A stretch of 64,000 nucleotides of DNA from Bacteroidales bacterium H3 (GTDB lineage: Bacteria; Bacteroidota; Bacteroidia; Bacteroidales; Muribaculaceae): positions 1-64,000 of the forward strand of contig DAAN01000030.1 of the NCBI GenBank assembly GCA_001701135.1. The letters run 5' to 3'. The translations under genes were made by a program, and so were the position numbers. Positions 16,857-26,109 of the stretch are shown here, piece after piece. The notes beneath the pieces were generated by a model. It was not told where the DNA came from, made no database searches, and worked only from the letters and a program-made list of their open reading frames with translations. Numbering within the stretch: position 1 is the stretch's first letter; every line of letters starts with the position of its first letter.

Positions 16857-16864
16857 TAACTTTG
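16857..16864 (+). promoter_or_regulatory. -7 box for the biotin operon
   Basis: TAACTTTG matches the consensus and ends 21 bases before the bioA ATG. The box overlaps a possible TTG start at 16862, which argues for the ATG at 16886. Confidence 0.7.
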
Positions 16865-16885
16865 CGTCACGTTTTGATTTTCTCT

Positions 16886-18205
16886 ATGATGAATTCGAGA
16901 ACTGATGCAAAGTTCGAGGAGAATCTTTGCGACCCCTGGGACCGCGAACATCTGTGGCACCCCTATACATCGACTATCGACCCTCTTCCTACATATAAAG
17001 TGGCTTCGGCCCACGACAACCGACTTGTGCTGGCCGATGGCCGGGAGCTTATCGACGGCATGTCATCGTGGTGGTGCGCCTGTCATGGCTATAACAACCC
17101 CGTAATCAACGAGGCAGCCAAACACCAGATCGACTCCATGAGCCATGTGATGTTCGGCGGTCTCACCCATCAGCCGGCCATAGATCTCGGGAAGAAGCTG
17201 TTGGAAATGGCACCCCCGATGATGCACAACATTTTTTATGCCGACTCCGGCTCGGTAGCCGTGGAAGTTGCCATGAAAATGGCCGTGCAGGCTGCTGTGA
17301 GCCGTAGCGGCTCACACGCCAAGACAAATTTCGCCACAATCCGGTCGGGCTATCACGGCGACACATGGAATGCGATGAGCGTGTGCGACCCGGTGACCGG
17401 GATGCATGGTGCATTCGGCTCGGCGCTGCCGGTGCGCTTCTTCGTGCCACAGCCCCGCAGCCGCTTTGACGGCGAATGGAATCCAGCCGACATAGAGCCG
17501 CTTCGCGATCTGCTGGAGAAAAAGCACCGGGAGATAGCCGCACTTATACTCGAACCTATCGTGCAGGGAGCCGGAGGCATGTGGTTCTATCATCCGCAAT
17601 ATCTGCGCGAAGCAAGGAAACTGTGCGATGAATATGGAATCTATCTCATATTCGACGAAATCGCCACCGGATTCTGGCGCACCGGGCGCTGTTTCGCATG
17701 GGAACATGCCGGAGTGCAGCCCGACATCATGTGCATAGGCAAAGGCCTCACCGGAGGTTATCTAACCATGTCGGCTGTGCTCACCACAAAAGATGTGGCC
17801 GACACAATCTCGGCAGGGGAGGCCGGAGTGCTCATGCACGGACCCACTTTTATGGGCAATCCGCTTGCCTGCGCCATAGCCTGCGCGTCGCTCGATCTGC
17901 TCCGCAGCCAGGACATGGCATCGAAAACAGCCCGCATGCAGACTTTGATAAAGGAACTTCTTGCCCCCGCCCGCAACATCAGCGGTGTCACCGATGTAAG
18001 GGTTCTCGGCACTATCGGAGTGGTGGAAACCCGCCGACCCGTCGATGTGGGCGAATTTCAAAGAGAATGCGTGCGACGCGGCATATGGGTGCGTCCATTT
18101 GGCAGGAATGTCTACATCATGCCGCCCTACGTCACCCCCGATGAAGATTTGGTTAAACTCTGTGAAGAAATGATTGCCATCGTGGCAATGTCTGACCAAA
18201 ACTAA
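16886..18205 (+). CDS. bioA: Adenosylmethionine-8-amino-7-oxononanoate transaminase
   Basis: About 439 residues, a class III PLP aminotransferase. Signatures include [56 protein letters not shown] and the PLP lysine in [19 protein letters not shown]. It converts KAPA to DAPA using SAM as amino donor, the antepenultimate step of biotin synthesis. It is the first gene of bioA-bioF-bioG/C-bioD. Two adjacent ATGs (16886, 16889) are possible starts. Confidence 0.95.
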   Translation: MMNSRTDAKFEENLCDPWDREHLWHPYTSTIDPLPTYKVASAHDNRLVLADGRELIDGMSSWWCACHGYNNPVINEAAKHQIDSMSHVMFGGLTHQPAIDLGKKLLEMAPPMMHNIFYADSGSVAVEVAMKMAVQAAVSRSGSHAKTNFATIRSGYHGDTWNAMSVCDPVTGMHGAFGSALPVRFFVPQPRSRFDGEWNPADIEPLRDLLEKKHREIAALILEPIVQGAGGMWFYHPQYLREARKLCDEYGIYLIFDEIATGFWRTGRCFAWEHAGVQPDIMCIGKGLTGGYLTMSAVLTTKDVADTISAGEAGVLMHGPTFMGNPLACAIACASLDLLRSQDMASKTARMQTLIKELLAPARNISGVTDVRVLGTIGVVETRRPVDVGEFQRECVRRGIWVRPFGRNVYIMPPYVTPDEDLVKLCEEMIAIVAMSDQN

Positions 18206-18251
18206 GAGGTAGTTTGTTATAGAAACAAGTATTTTAACTCATCAACACAGC

Positions 18252-19412
18252 ATGGACTTCTCAGAGAATCTACGTAATCTTCAGTCAGAGGGCAATTTTC
18301 GTTCCATCCCCAAAATGACACCGGCAGAGGTGATTGATTTTTCCACCAACGACTATCTCGGTCTCGGTGCCGATTTCAATCTACAGGCACGTTTTTTCTC
18401 TGACCCGGCCTCACTGAAAGTGCCGATGACCTCTTCCGCCTCCCGACTGTTGGCATCACGCCAGATCGAATATGACAATCTGGAGGTGGCATTGCGGCTA
18501 CTCTATTCCAAACGGCGCGGCGACGACACAGGCGCTCTGCTATTTAATTCGGGCTATCATGCCAACTCGGGCATGATCCCCGCACTGGCACAGAACGATA
18601 CCTACATTATTGCCGACCGACTGGTTCACGCTTCAATCATTGACGGCATAATGCTGTCTAAGGCATCTTTCACCCGTTTCCGTCACAACGACTACAGCCA
18701 TCTGCGCGCCCTGCTCGAAAAGCATGCACCGGCACACAAGAACATATTGGTGATTGTGGAAAGCGTTTACTCGATGGATGGCGACCGTGCCGACATAGAG
18801 GAACTGCTTCTGCTCAAGCGCGAATTCCCCAACGTTACGCTCTATGTCGATGAAGCGCACGCTTTCGGCGTACTCGGCCCTTACGGTCTGGGGCTTGTGG
18901 CAGACTCGTCAGCGCCATGGGAGGTTGATGTGACGATCGGCACATTCGGCAAAGCGGCCGCCTCGATGGGAGCTTTCGCCATCACTTCGGCCGAGACCCG
19001 CGACTGGCTTATTAATTCCGCGCGCTCGTTTATTTTCTCGACAGCCATTCCTCCGATGCAGGCCGCATGGAGCAGATTCACACTTTCCCAGATTCTCCAT
19101 GGCGAAAGCATGCGGCGCCATCTGCAGAAGCTTTCCATAGAGCTACAGAAAGTTCTCAGCCAATTCTCGGTGATACCAATAGAGGTGTCGCACATTCAAC
19201 CACTGATCATCGGCGATCCGAAGGAAGCTGTCGACCTCTCCAACCGATTGCTCTTCCAGGGCGTAAAAGCTTTGGCAATACGACGACCCACTGTTCCCCC
19301 GGGCACCGACCGTCTGCGCTTCTCTCTTTCGGCGGCAATGTCGCAAGATGACATCGAAGCTCTCGACCATGCGCTCAAAGGGTTACTTCCGGTTCTCAAT
19401 CCCCGCAAATAA
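18252..19412 (+). CDS. bioF: 8-amino-7-oxononanoate synthase
   Basis: A 386-residue alpha-oxoamine synthase. It has IDFSTNDYLGLG near the start, ALLFNSGYHANSGMIPAL, YVDEAHAFGVLGPYGLG and the PLP lysine in TIGTFGKAAASMGAF. It condenses pimeloyl-ACP with alanine to KAPA. The reading frame is intact and the length normal. It follows bioA by 46 bases and precedes the bioG-bioC fusion. Confidence 0.94.
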   Translation: MDFSENLRNLQSEGNFRSIPKMTPAEVIDFSTNDYLGLGADFNLQARFFSDPASLKVPMTSSASRLLASRQIEYDNLEVALRLLYSKRRGDDTGALLFNSGYHANSGMIPALAQNDTYIIADRLVHASIIDGIMLSKASFTRFRHNDYSHLRALLEKHAPAHKNILVIVESVYSMDGDRADIEELLLLKREFPNVTLYVDEAHAFGVLGPYGLGLVADSSAPWEVDVTIGTFGKAAASMGAFAITSAETRDWLINSARSFIFSTAIPPMQAAWSRFTLSQILHGESMRRHLQKLSIELQKVLSQFSVIPIEVSHIQPLIIGDPKEAVDLSNRLLFQGVKALAIRRPTVPPGTDRLRFSLSAAMSQDDIEALDHALKGLLPVLNPRK

Positions 19413-19445
19413 CCCTATCAGTCACAATCCAGTCATTATCTATAA

Positions 19446-20882
19446 ATGAACCATATTTTCCTGCAGAATCATCACCACGGCGAAGCGCTTATAGTGATTT
19501 TTTTAGGATGGGGAGTGCCGGCCGAGGCATTCACTGATCTGAAAAAAAATCAGTGCGACATACTGCTGCTTAGTGGCTACGGTCCCGGATGCGCGGCCGA
19601 AGCGGAGCGGATTATTGCCGGAAAACAGTCTGCGTGGAATTATAAGGAGATAATTGTTATCGGCTGGTCGTTTGGCGTGAAACCGGCCTCAGCCTTTATT
19701 GCGGACACATCCCTCAATATCACACTCCGCATCGCTGTGAACGGCACTGAGCAACATATCCACCCTACGTGCGGTATACCGCCTGAGATATTCAGCGGAA
19801 CTCTTAATGGTTTGCATGCGGCCACACTCCGCAAATTCCGTCTGCGCACGGCCGGAACCCGCTATAATTTTGAAAAATATTTTGGCAACGCTGCTTCCGA
19901 CGATACTACTGTTGAGCGGCTACGCCGCGAGCTGCAATATTTTGCCTCGCTACCGGCGGAACGTAGCAACGTCAGCCTTTGGGATAAAGCGGTGATAGGG
20001 GAGTGCGACCGCATTTTCCCGCCGGAAGCTCAACGCAACGCCTGGCAGGGTGTCGACATAACCGAAGTTGCCGATATGCCCCATCTGCCCGATTTCCAAT
20101 GGATAATCGATCGGTTTGTGATAGACAAATCGAAGGTTTGTGACAAGTTTTCACAGGCAGGCGACACCTATGAGGAGAATGCAACAATACAGAAAAAAGT
20201 GGCCCGGCGGCTTCTGGAATTGTCGGGCGGCATTATTCCACAAGGCAACCTCGACATCATCGAGATGGGCTACGGTCATGGCGTATTCACGCGCATGTAT
20301 CTTGATCGGTTAGCTTCCGATATTCACAGCCTGACACTCGTCGACCTTGATACCGATCCGGAAGTGGGAAAGGACACCGGCGCCATTCACGTGAAAGCCG
20401 ATGTGGAGGATATACACTTCATCAATGAGTATCTGACTCCTGAAAGCAAGGATGTGATATTTTCATCATCCATGGTTCAATGGCTAAATTCACCTGCTAC
20501 ATGGCTCAGACGTTGCGCCGCGGCATTGCGCCCCGGTGGCGTTTTGGCAGTGTCGTTCTACAGCGGCGATACTTTTAGTGAGATCTCATCGATCACAGGA
20601 TCGGGGCTGCAATATCCCGCCTTGCAATCACTCTCCGATATTGCCCGATGCTGCGGTGTGACCATAAATGTTGCCACAACCGAGTGTGAGACTCTTGAAT
20701 TCGACACACCACGCGATGCTCTGCATCATTTGCAACTTACCGGGGTGAACGGGCTGTCGGCCACGGCATCGCCCGCCACTGTGCGACGACTTATTCGGGA
20801 ATGGCCACTGACCGCAAGCGATAAAGCCCGTCTTACATTCTGCCCGGCCTATCTCGTTCTGACAAAAAAACCGAAAGCATGA
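19446..20882 (+). CDS. bioG-bioC: BioG-BioC fusion: pimeloyl-ACP methyl ester esterase plus malonyl-ACP O-methyltransferase
   Basis: A 478-residue two-domain protein. Residues about 1-215 match BioG (DUF452), an alpha/beta hydrolase with nucleophile motif GWSFG (S75) and a C-terminal acid/base region near MPHLPDF. Residues about 225-478 match BioC, a SAM methyltransferase with the SAM-binding loop IIEMGYGHGVF, an acidic LVDLDTD strand and WLRRCAAALRPGGVLAVSF. BioC caps malonyl-ACP with a methyl group so that fatty-acid synthase can build the pimeloyl chain; BioG removes it. The fusion places the first and last steps of pimelate synthesis in one protein, as in other Bacteroidales. It overlaps bioD by 4 bases. 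Confidence 0.92.
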   Translation: MNHIFLQNHHHGEALIVIFLGWGVPAEAFTDLKKNQCDILLLSGYGPGCAAEAERIIAGKQSAWNYKEIIVIGWSFGVKPASAFIADTSLNITLRIAVNGTEQHIHPTCGIPPEIFSGTLNGLHAATLRKFRLRTAGTRYNFEKYFGNAASDDTTVERLRRELQYFASLPAERSNVSLWDKAVIGECDRIFPPEAQRNAWQGVDITEVADMPHLPDFQWIIDRFVIDKSKVCDKFSQAGDTYEENATIQKKVARRLLELSGGIIPQGNLDIIEMGYGHGVFTRMYLDRLASDIHSLTLVDLDTDPEVGKDTGAIHVKADVEDIHFINEYLTPESKDVIFSSSMVQWLNSPATWLRRCAAALRPGGVLAVSFYSGDTFSEISSITGSGLQYPALQSLSDIARCCGVTINVATTECETLEFDTPRDALHHLQLTGVNGLSATASPATVRRLIREWPLTASDKARLTFCPAYLVLTKKPKA

Positions 20883-21517
20883 AATATTTTGTATCAGGAA
20901 TTCACACCGATGCCGGCAAATCATATTGCACAGGCTGGTTTGCACGGGAATTGATGAAACAGAACCGTAAGGTGATAACCCAGAAGTTTATCCAGACGGG
21001 CAACACCTCAATGTCGGAAGATATTGAAGTGCACCGACATCTTATGGGAACAGGCTTCCTGCCGGAAGATCTCGACCACACCACGGCTCCATTGATTTTC
21101 ACCCACCCCTGTTCACCCCAGCTCGCCGCCCGTATCGACGGACGCGATATTCCTCTCGAAGTCATCGACGATGCCACCGAAAAGCTGGCATCGCGCTATG
21201 ATGATGTTCTAATAGAGGGGGCGGGAGGATTGATGGTGCCCGTGACAGATGATTTTTTTACAATAGACTATGTGGCGTCACGCCATCTGCCGCTGATAAT
21301 GGTGGTCAACGGCTCGCTCGGTTCAATCAACCATGCCATCCTCTCCTTCGAGGCCATAAAAACGCGTGGCATAGAAATGCCTTACGTGCTTTATAACACA
21401 CACTTCGACTACGATCCGCTGATCTCCGACGATACTTTCGGTTTCATCCGGCGCTACCTTGCGCATCATTTTCCCGACACCACTCTGCTGAAAGTTCCCT
21501 CACTGCCCCTGAATTGA
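20879..21517 (+). CDS. bioD: Dethiobiotin synthetase
   Basis: A 212-residue P-loop ligase that forms dethiobiotin from DAPA, CO2 and ATP. The P-loop reads GIHTDAGKSYCTGWF, a variant of the common G-T-D-T-x-V-G-K-T with A before GKS. The mid-protein signature IEGAGGLMVPVTDDFFTIDY is conserved. Its ATG overlaps the bioG-bioC stop (ATGA). No bioB lies in this operon, so biotin synthase must be elsewhere. It is convergent with mscS, 13 bases apart. Confidence 0.93.
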   Translation: MKYFVSGIHTDAGKSYCTGWFARELMKQNRKVITQKFIQTGNTSMSEDIEVHRHLMGTGFLPEDLDHTTAPLIFTHPCSPQLAARIDGRDIPLEVIDDATEKLASRYDDVLIEGAGGLMVPVTDDFFTIDYVASRHLPLIMVVNGSLGSINHAILSFEAIKTRGIEMPYVLYNTHFDYDPLISDDTFGFIRRYLAHHFPDTTLLKVPSLPLN

Positions 21518-21530
21518 TGCTTTTCGGCAA

Positions 21531-22703
21531 TCAGCGGGCGGCGCGCGACAGATCGGTACCGGCAGGCGTCTGGAACATATGCAATCCGAATAGCGACACC
21601 ACGGCATATACATGATCGAAGATGTCGGATGCCAACGCCTCATAGGCTTCCCAGGCTACATTGTCGATAAAGAAATATAGCTGAAGAGGAAGGCCGGAGG
21701 GGGTGGGTTCGAGCTGACGCACCATTGTTGTCATATCGTGACGCACATTGTCGTGATTGACAAGGTAACGTTCGAGATAACTGCGCAAAAGTTTCAGATT
21801 CACCTGCCGGGCACTCATTTCCTCATCGGTGATAAAACCTTCGTCGCGCAACGGAGTCAGTTCGTCGGCTGTGAGAAACCTGACAGTATTCAGATCGATA
21901 AAGATTGACCGGTCTACCCGGCGGCCACCCGACCGGCGCATAGGCTGATAATTGCGAAAAGAACCTTTCATCAGCGCATAGGGGTGAACCGTCGACACGG
22001 AATTATCCCAATTGCGCACTTTCACGGCGGTCAACGAAACTTCGATAACCTCACCGTTTATATCGTGGCTCTTATCCTCGATCCAATCGCCACGCGTCAT
22101 TAATTTGTTTGCGGTGAACTGCACAGAGGCCACAAGTCCGAGAATACTGTCCTGGAAAATCAGCAACAAAACTGCCGCTGAGGCACCAAGAGCGGTGATA
22201 ATCACCACAGGGGATTTTCCGATGATTATGCTCAGACCCACGATTACGCCGATACATATGGCGATAAGTTTGAAAGTGTCGAAAATGCCTTTGACAGCAT
22301 ACGCGCGAAACCGGCGTCGATGGAGGAAAGCGTTGTAGAGATTATCAAAGAAAATTGTGACAATGCGCACCGCGGCCCACAGAATGTAGAGCGACGTGAG
22401 GGCAGTAAGCCACTTTATGGCAGAAACACTCGTGCCGAATAAGCCTGGCAGCAGCCAGTTGACCACAATCGCCGGTGTCAACTGCGAAATCGCACGTAAC
22501 ATCAGGGGATTCAGCAAATCATCATCCCACTTCGTTTTTGTCCGGCTGATAAGTTTCTCAAAACGCTCAAGCGTCCATTTAGTTAAAAAATAGCCGATAA
22601 CAGCCGCCAGAGCTATCCCCGTCAAAAGGATAACCCCAATAATCACACCGGAACCTGCACCGGTGATATTCATTGCAAGAAATTCAGAAAATTGCTGAAA
22701 CAT
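21531..22703 (-). CDS. MscS-family mechanosensitive channel
   Basis: A 390-residue inner-membrane protein. Four to five helices occupy about 15-185. The pore helix and MscS signature follow: ALGASAAVLLLIFQDSILGLVASVQ, then LMTRGDWIEDKSHDINGEVIEVSLTAVKVRNWDNSVSTVHPYAL. It ends with a cytoplasmic alpha/beta domain. It opens on membrane tension to release solutes during osmotic downshock. It is larger than E. coli MscS (286 residues), with an insertion in the C-terminal domain (about 265-330). An internal ATG at 22673 is an alternative start because the -7 box lies only 4 bases from the first ATG. Confidence 0.9.
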   Translation of the reverse strand: MFQQFSEFLAMNITGAGSGVIIGVILLTGIALAAVIGYFLTKWTLERFEKLISRTKTKWDDDLLNPLMLRAISQLTPAIVVNWLLPGLFGTSVSAIKWLTALTSLYILWAAVRIVTIFFDNLYNAFLHRRRFRAYAVKGIFDTFKLIAICIGVIVGLSIIIGKSPVVIITALGASAAVLLLIFQDSILGLVASVQFTANKLMTRGDWIEDKSHDINGEVIEVSLTAVKVRNWDNSVSTVHPYALMKGSFRNYQPMRRSGGRRVDRSIFIDLNTVRFLTADELTPLRDEGFITDEEMSARQVNLKLLRSYLERYLVNHDNVRHDMTTMVRQLEPTPSGLPLQLYFFIDNVAWEAYEALASDIFDHVYAVVSLFGLHMFQTPAGTDLSRAAR

Positions 22704-22707
22704 AGAG

Positions 22708-22715
22708 CAAAGTTA
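22708..22715 (-). promoter_or_regulatory. -7 box for mscS
   Basis: The minus strand reads TAACTTTG, four bases before the ATG at 22703. The mRNA would be leaderless, or translation starts further in. Confidence 0.55.
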
Positions 22716-22803
22716 ACTCTTTTTCATCAATCCCCATCCCATTCTCCCTCATTTTTATCCTTCGGCCATTAAAACGCTGACTTATGAGAAAAATCATGAG
22801 AGA

Positions 22804-22822
22804 GTGTCAAGCATTTTGACAC
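22804..22822. promoter_or_regulatory. Inverted repeat GTGTCAA-N5-TTGACAC
   Basis: A perfect 7-bp dyad with 5-base spacer in the mscS upstream region. It could be a dimeric regulator site (CRP/FNR-like geometry) or a short hairpin. Confidence 0.35.
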
Positions 22823-22859
22823 AACGCCATGTCTGTAACGCTGCATAATCAACAAAAAA

Positions 22860-22896
22860 AGGTCCCATGATGCGTGAATGATGCATCATGGGACCT
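22860..22896 (-). terminator. Rho-independent terminator of the amylase gene
   Basis: A 14-bp perfect stem (AGGTCCCATGATGC with its complement) around a 9-base loop, followed on the minus strand by seven Ts, 18 bases after the amylase stop codon. Confidence 0.9.
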
Positions 22897-22913
22897 GATA
22901 TTATTAGTTTAGT

Positions 22914-25900
22914 TTACTTATTGTAGACTCCTTTGTCAGAGTTGCGGTCGTAGAGATGGTTGGCGCTGCAGGTGAAGTTGTTGGTCTGCTGGCCGTTGCC
23001 GTTGTTGAATACAAGGCCTGTGGTATTGGCAGGCACCTGATAACTCCAGATGTTGCCTTCGACTTTCTGCATGTCCACTCCGGGCCAGTCGGTAGGATTG
23101 TCTCCTCCGAAGTAATGGATTTTCACATTGCTCCAGTTCGAGGCACTGTTGTCGAAATATACGGTGATCTTGTCACCTACGGGAGGTGTGGGATCGTCGC
23201 CATTCACTTTGTTACCGTTGCAATCATAGATCTGCTTGTTAACAAAGTCGAGGTTTTTAGTCTTGCTATCGCCGTTGTTCGAGAAGATAATATACTTAGG
23301 TGTGGTTTTCCCTTCAGGCAGTTCCCATCGCCAGTAATCACCATCTTTGGTCATAGCGTCGCCGGGCCATTTGGCGGCGGCAACCGAGCTGGTATTGTCG
23401 TCAACCCATGCCCATACGGTGGGATTTGACCAGTTGGCAGTGTTTTTAAGAAGCACATATACCTCTACCTCGGGCTGCGGCGGGAGGTCGGTCTTTGTGT
23501 AGGTGAACGACTGGGTGTTGGTGACACCCTCATTGTCTGTGAATACCGACAGAGTGGTGGTTTCGGTGAATTTCAGCGGTTTTGTGTAAACAGGTGAGGA
23601 GGCTGTGGCAGTGCCATTGACAGCATAATGAATGGGGACACCGGCAGGATTAACCGACAGTTCCACGGTGATTTCATCCTGGAAGGTGGCGCCGTCGGCA
23701 GGTTTCGATGAAACCTTTGCCTGACCGGGCGCAGGAGCCTCAACCTTGTTGAATTTGAATTCCTGAGTAGTAGAACCTGCGCTGTTGGACGCAAACACCG
23801 AGAGGGTGGTGGATTCCGTGAAGGTGAGACCTTCGGTATAGACAGGAGAGGAAGCGGTGGCAGTGCCGTTGGTGGAATAATGGATAGGGGTGCCGATGGG
23901 ATTGACCGAGAGAGCGACAGTCACTTCGTCGACAAAATCGCCGCCGTTGGGCGATGCAGAAATCTCGGGCTTGGTCTCACCGGGATCCTCATATCCGCCG
24001 CCACCCCCGCTGATGCTGCCGAATTCCTCAATCAGAAGCACCGGGCCTGAAGCCTTCATTGACACCTTACCGCCTGAAACGGCGGCTACGGTGTTATTGT
24101 TGTAACCGTCCATCACACGCTGTCCGTCACTGAATGCGTCGCCAACGCTAACAGAGTAGGTCTGGCCAGCCTGGGTGTTAAGCTTGATCACAACAGCATT
24201 GGTGTAACCGTCGGCCGAGAACTTGCGGGCATAGGTGTCGGAGCCAAGATCGGTCTGAGTGCCGGCGCCGACCGCGGGGTTGCGGCGGCGGAACTGACCG
24301 ATAATCTGCCAGTGTTTGTTGTCGTCATTGTCGACGGCATCCCAGTTGAAATCGGAGCGGGTTGACATCGACTGGTCGGGGCAACCGCTGATATAACCAC
24401 GGGAAGTCTCGTCACCGTAATATATCTGAGCGCCGCCAGGGCAAAGAAGGAACATGGTAGCCACCTTTTTCTGGTCGCCGGGGCGATGCAGGCCGGTGTC
24501 GTGGCTCGACACATAGTTGAGCACCTGACGTCCGTTGCTGCCGTTGCAGAAGTTGGCATAATATTTCCAGTCTTCGGTGGTGGGTGTACGGCCCGAACCT
24601 CCTTCCGTACTGTTGAAAGCGAAGTTGATCATGGAGTCGAAGTTGCCCTCAGTAAAATAGCCGGTGTCGCCGTGCTGCCATCCGAAGCATTCGCCTGTCA
24701 TCCAGAAATCATCGGTCCAATCCTTTGCATATTCATCGGCGCGATCGCTTTGACGCCAGTTATTCAGAGCCTTGCGGCATGTTTCCTTAAGCTGGTTCCA
24801 GCGCGAAAGTTCCACATGTTTGGCAGTGTCGCAGCGGAAACCGTCGATGCCGAAATATTCCACCCAACCGGCGAGCCAGTTGATAATATAGTCGGCGGGG
24901 GCACCCTTGCCTCCCTCGCGCCACGATTCAAGGTTGGGCAGACGGTAAGCATCGTAATCACCCCCCTTCTCGGCATCCCATTTTTTCTGCAGGAAAGGAG
25001 GAATCTGCACAGCGGATGTCTGTTCAGTGACAACGTCGGGCAGACCGGCCAGCGACATGGTTTTGTCGTCGTTGCCTGCAGCTGCGAATCCGGCTGACTG
25101 ATACCAGTCGTGGTCGCTGAACGCGCGTACCCAGCCGCTCCACCAGTTGCCCCATTTGCCCTGGGTGTCGGCGTTGAACGACACATCGTTCTTCGGTGCC
25201 CACATGGAATAGGGAGTGCCCTCGGGCACCCAACCGGCAGTGGGAGTACCGTTGAAATTACCGAAATCATAGTCGACGCAATCGTCGAGAGTGCAATAGC
25301 CGGTGTGATTGAGGACGATGTCCATGACCACGCGGATGCCGCGTTTGTGGGCCTCGGTCACAAAGTTCTTCATGTCGGCTATGGTGCCCATATTGCGATC
25401 CATATAGGTCCAGTCGAGAGCATAGTAGCCGTGGAAAGCGTAGTGGGGGAAAGCATCATTCTTACCGCCTGTCCATCCATGCATCTGCTCGTAGGGAGCA
25501 GTAATCCAGATGGAGTTGATGCCGAGTTTGTCGAGGTAGTCGAGTTTCTGCGTGAGACCCTTGATGTCGCCGCCATGGAAAGTGGCCACATCGGCGGCGC
25601 CTGACAGACGTTTGCGATGATATGAGTTGTCGTTGGAAGTGTCACCATTGTAGAAACGGTCGGTGAACACAAAATACATGTTGGCGTTCTTCCATGTGAA
25701 ATACTCTTTGCGGGCCACCACGGGAGTAGTGATCTTTATGGTGTAGACCTTGGAATCACTGCCGTTTTTCACAATATATTTTATCCTGTTCTCGCCACCG
25801 ACAAGGCTGCCAACCGAATGGTTGTGACAGTTGACGCCGTTGATGTTGATGTCGAGAACCGATGAAGCGGACGAGGGGGAAGCGGAGAACGTTGCCGTTG

Positions 25901-26096
25901 TGGCGACATCTTCGTCAAGGGTGATCTCGTAGTTGAGCTGGTTCTTGTTGAACGAGGGGATGATGTTTTTGCCGTCGAGTTTGATTTCGAGACGGTCGAG
26001 AGAGGCGTCGCCTGCTGCTGCCGAAGCTGAACCTGCAAGAAGCATGGCCGCGCACAGCGCACCGACACCGTATGATGAGTTGCGTTTTAGTTTCAT
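22914..26096 (-). CDS. Secreted multidomain alpha-amylase (GH13)
   Basis: A 1060-residue protein. A signal peptide (1-28) is followed by a cadherin-like beta-sandwich (about 30-125). The GH13 barrel (about 135-620) has VVMDIVLNHTG, nucleophile D423 in DGFRCDTAKH, acid E469 in MTGECFGW and D533 in VSSHDT. After domain C and a Gly-rich linker come two near-identical chitobiase-like modules (about 705-780 and 790-870, each with GTATASSPVYT). Two C-terminal CBM26-like starch-binding modules follow (about 880-965 and 975-1060, with W-P-G-D/V motifs). It cleaves alpha-1,4-glucans outside the cell. No SusC/SusD genes are adjacent. It lies 13 bases from the GLUG-repeat gene and probably shares its transcript. 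Confidence 0.93.
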   Translation of the reverse strand: MKLKRNSSYGVGALCAAMLLAGSASAAAGDASLDRLEIKLDGKNIIPSFNKNQLNYEITLDEDVATTATFSASPSSASSVLDININGVNCHNHSVGSLVGGENRIKYIVKNGSDSKVYTIKITTPVVARKEYFTWKNANMYFVFTDRFYNGDTSNDNSYHRKRLSGAADVATFHGGDIKGLTQKLDYLDKLGINSIWITAPYEQMHGWTGGKNDAFPHYAFHGYYALDWTYMDRNMGTIADMKNFVTEAHKRGIRVVMDIVLNHTGYCTLDDCVDYDFGNFNGTPTAGWVPEGTPYSMWAPKNDVSFNADTQGKWGNWWSGWVRAFSDHDWYQSAGFAAAGNDDKTMSLAGLPDVVTEQTSAVQIPPFLQKKWDAEKGGDYDAYRLPNLESWREGGKGAPADYIINWLAGWVEYFGIDGFRCDTAKHVELSRWNQLKETCRKALNNWRQSDRADEYAKDWTDDFWMTGECFGWQHGDTGYFTEGNFDSMINFAFNSTEGGSGRTPTTEDWKYYANFCNGSNGRQVLNYVSSHDTGLHRPGDQKKVATMFLLCPGGAQIYYGDETSRGYISGCPDQSMSTRSDFNWDAVDNDDNKHWQIIGQFRRRNPAVGAGTQTDLGSDTYARKFSADGYTNAVVIKLNTQAGQTYSVSVGDAFSDGQRVMDGYNNNTVAAVSGGKVSMKASGPVLLIEEFGSISGGGGGYEDPGETKPEISASPNGGDFVDEVTVALSVNPIGTPIHYSTNGTATASSPVYTEGLTFTESTTLSVFASNSAGSTTQEFKFNKVEAPAPGQAKVSSKPADGATFQDEITVELSVNPAGVPIHYAVNGTATASSPVYTKPLKFTETTTLSVFTDNEGVTNTQSFTYTKTDLPPQPEVEVYVLLKNTANWSNPTVWAWVDDNTSSVAAAKWPGDAMTKDGDYWRWELPEGKTTPKYIIFSNNGDSKTKNLDFVNKQIYDCNGNKVNGDDPTPPVGDKITVYFDNSASNWSNVKIHYFGGDNPTDWPGVDMQKVEGNIWSYQVPANTTGLVFNNGNGQQTNNFTCSANHLYDRNSDKGVYNK

Positions 26097-26109
26097 TTTG
26101 TGGGGTGAA

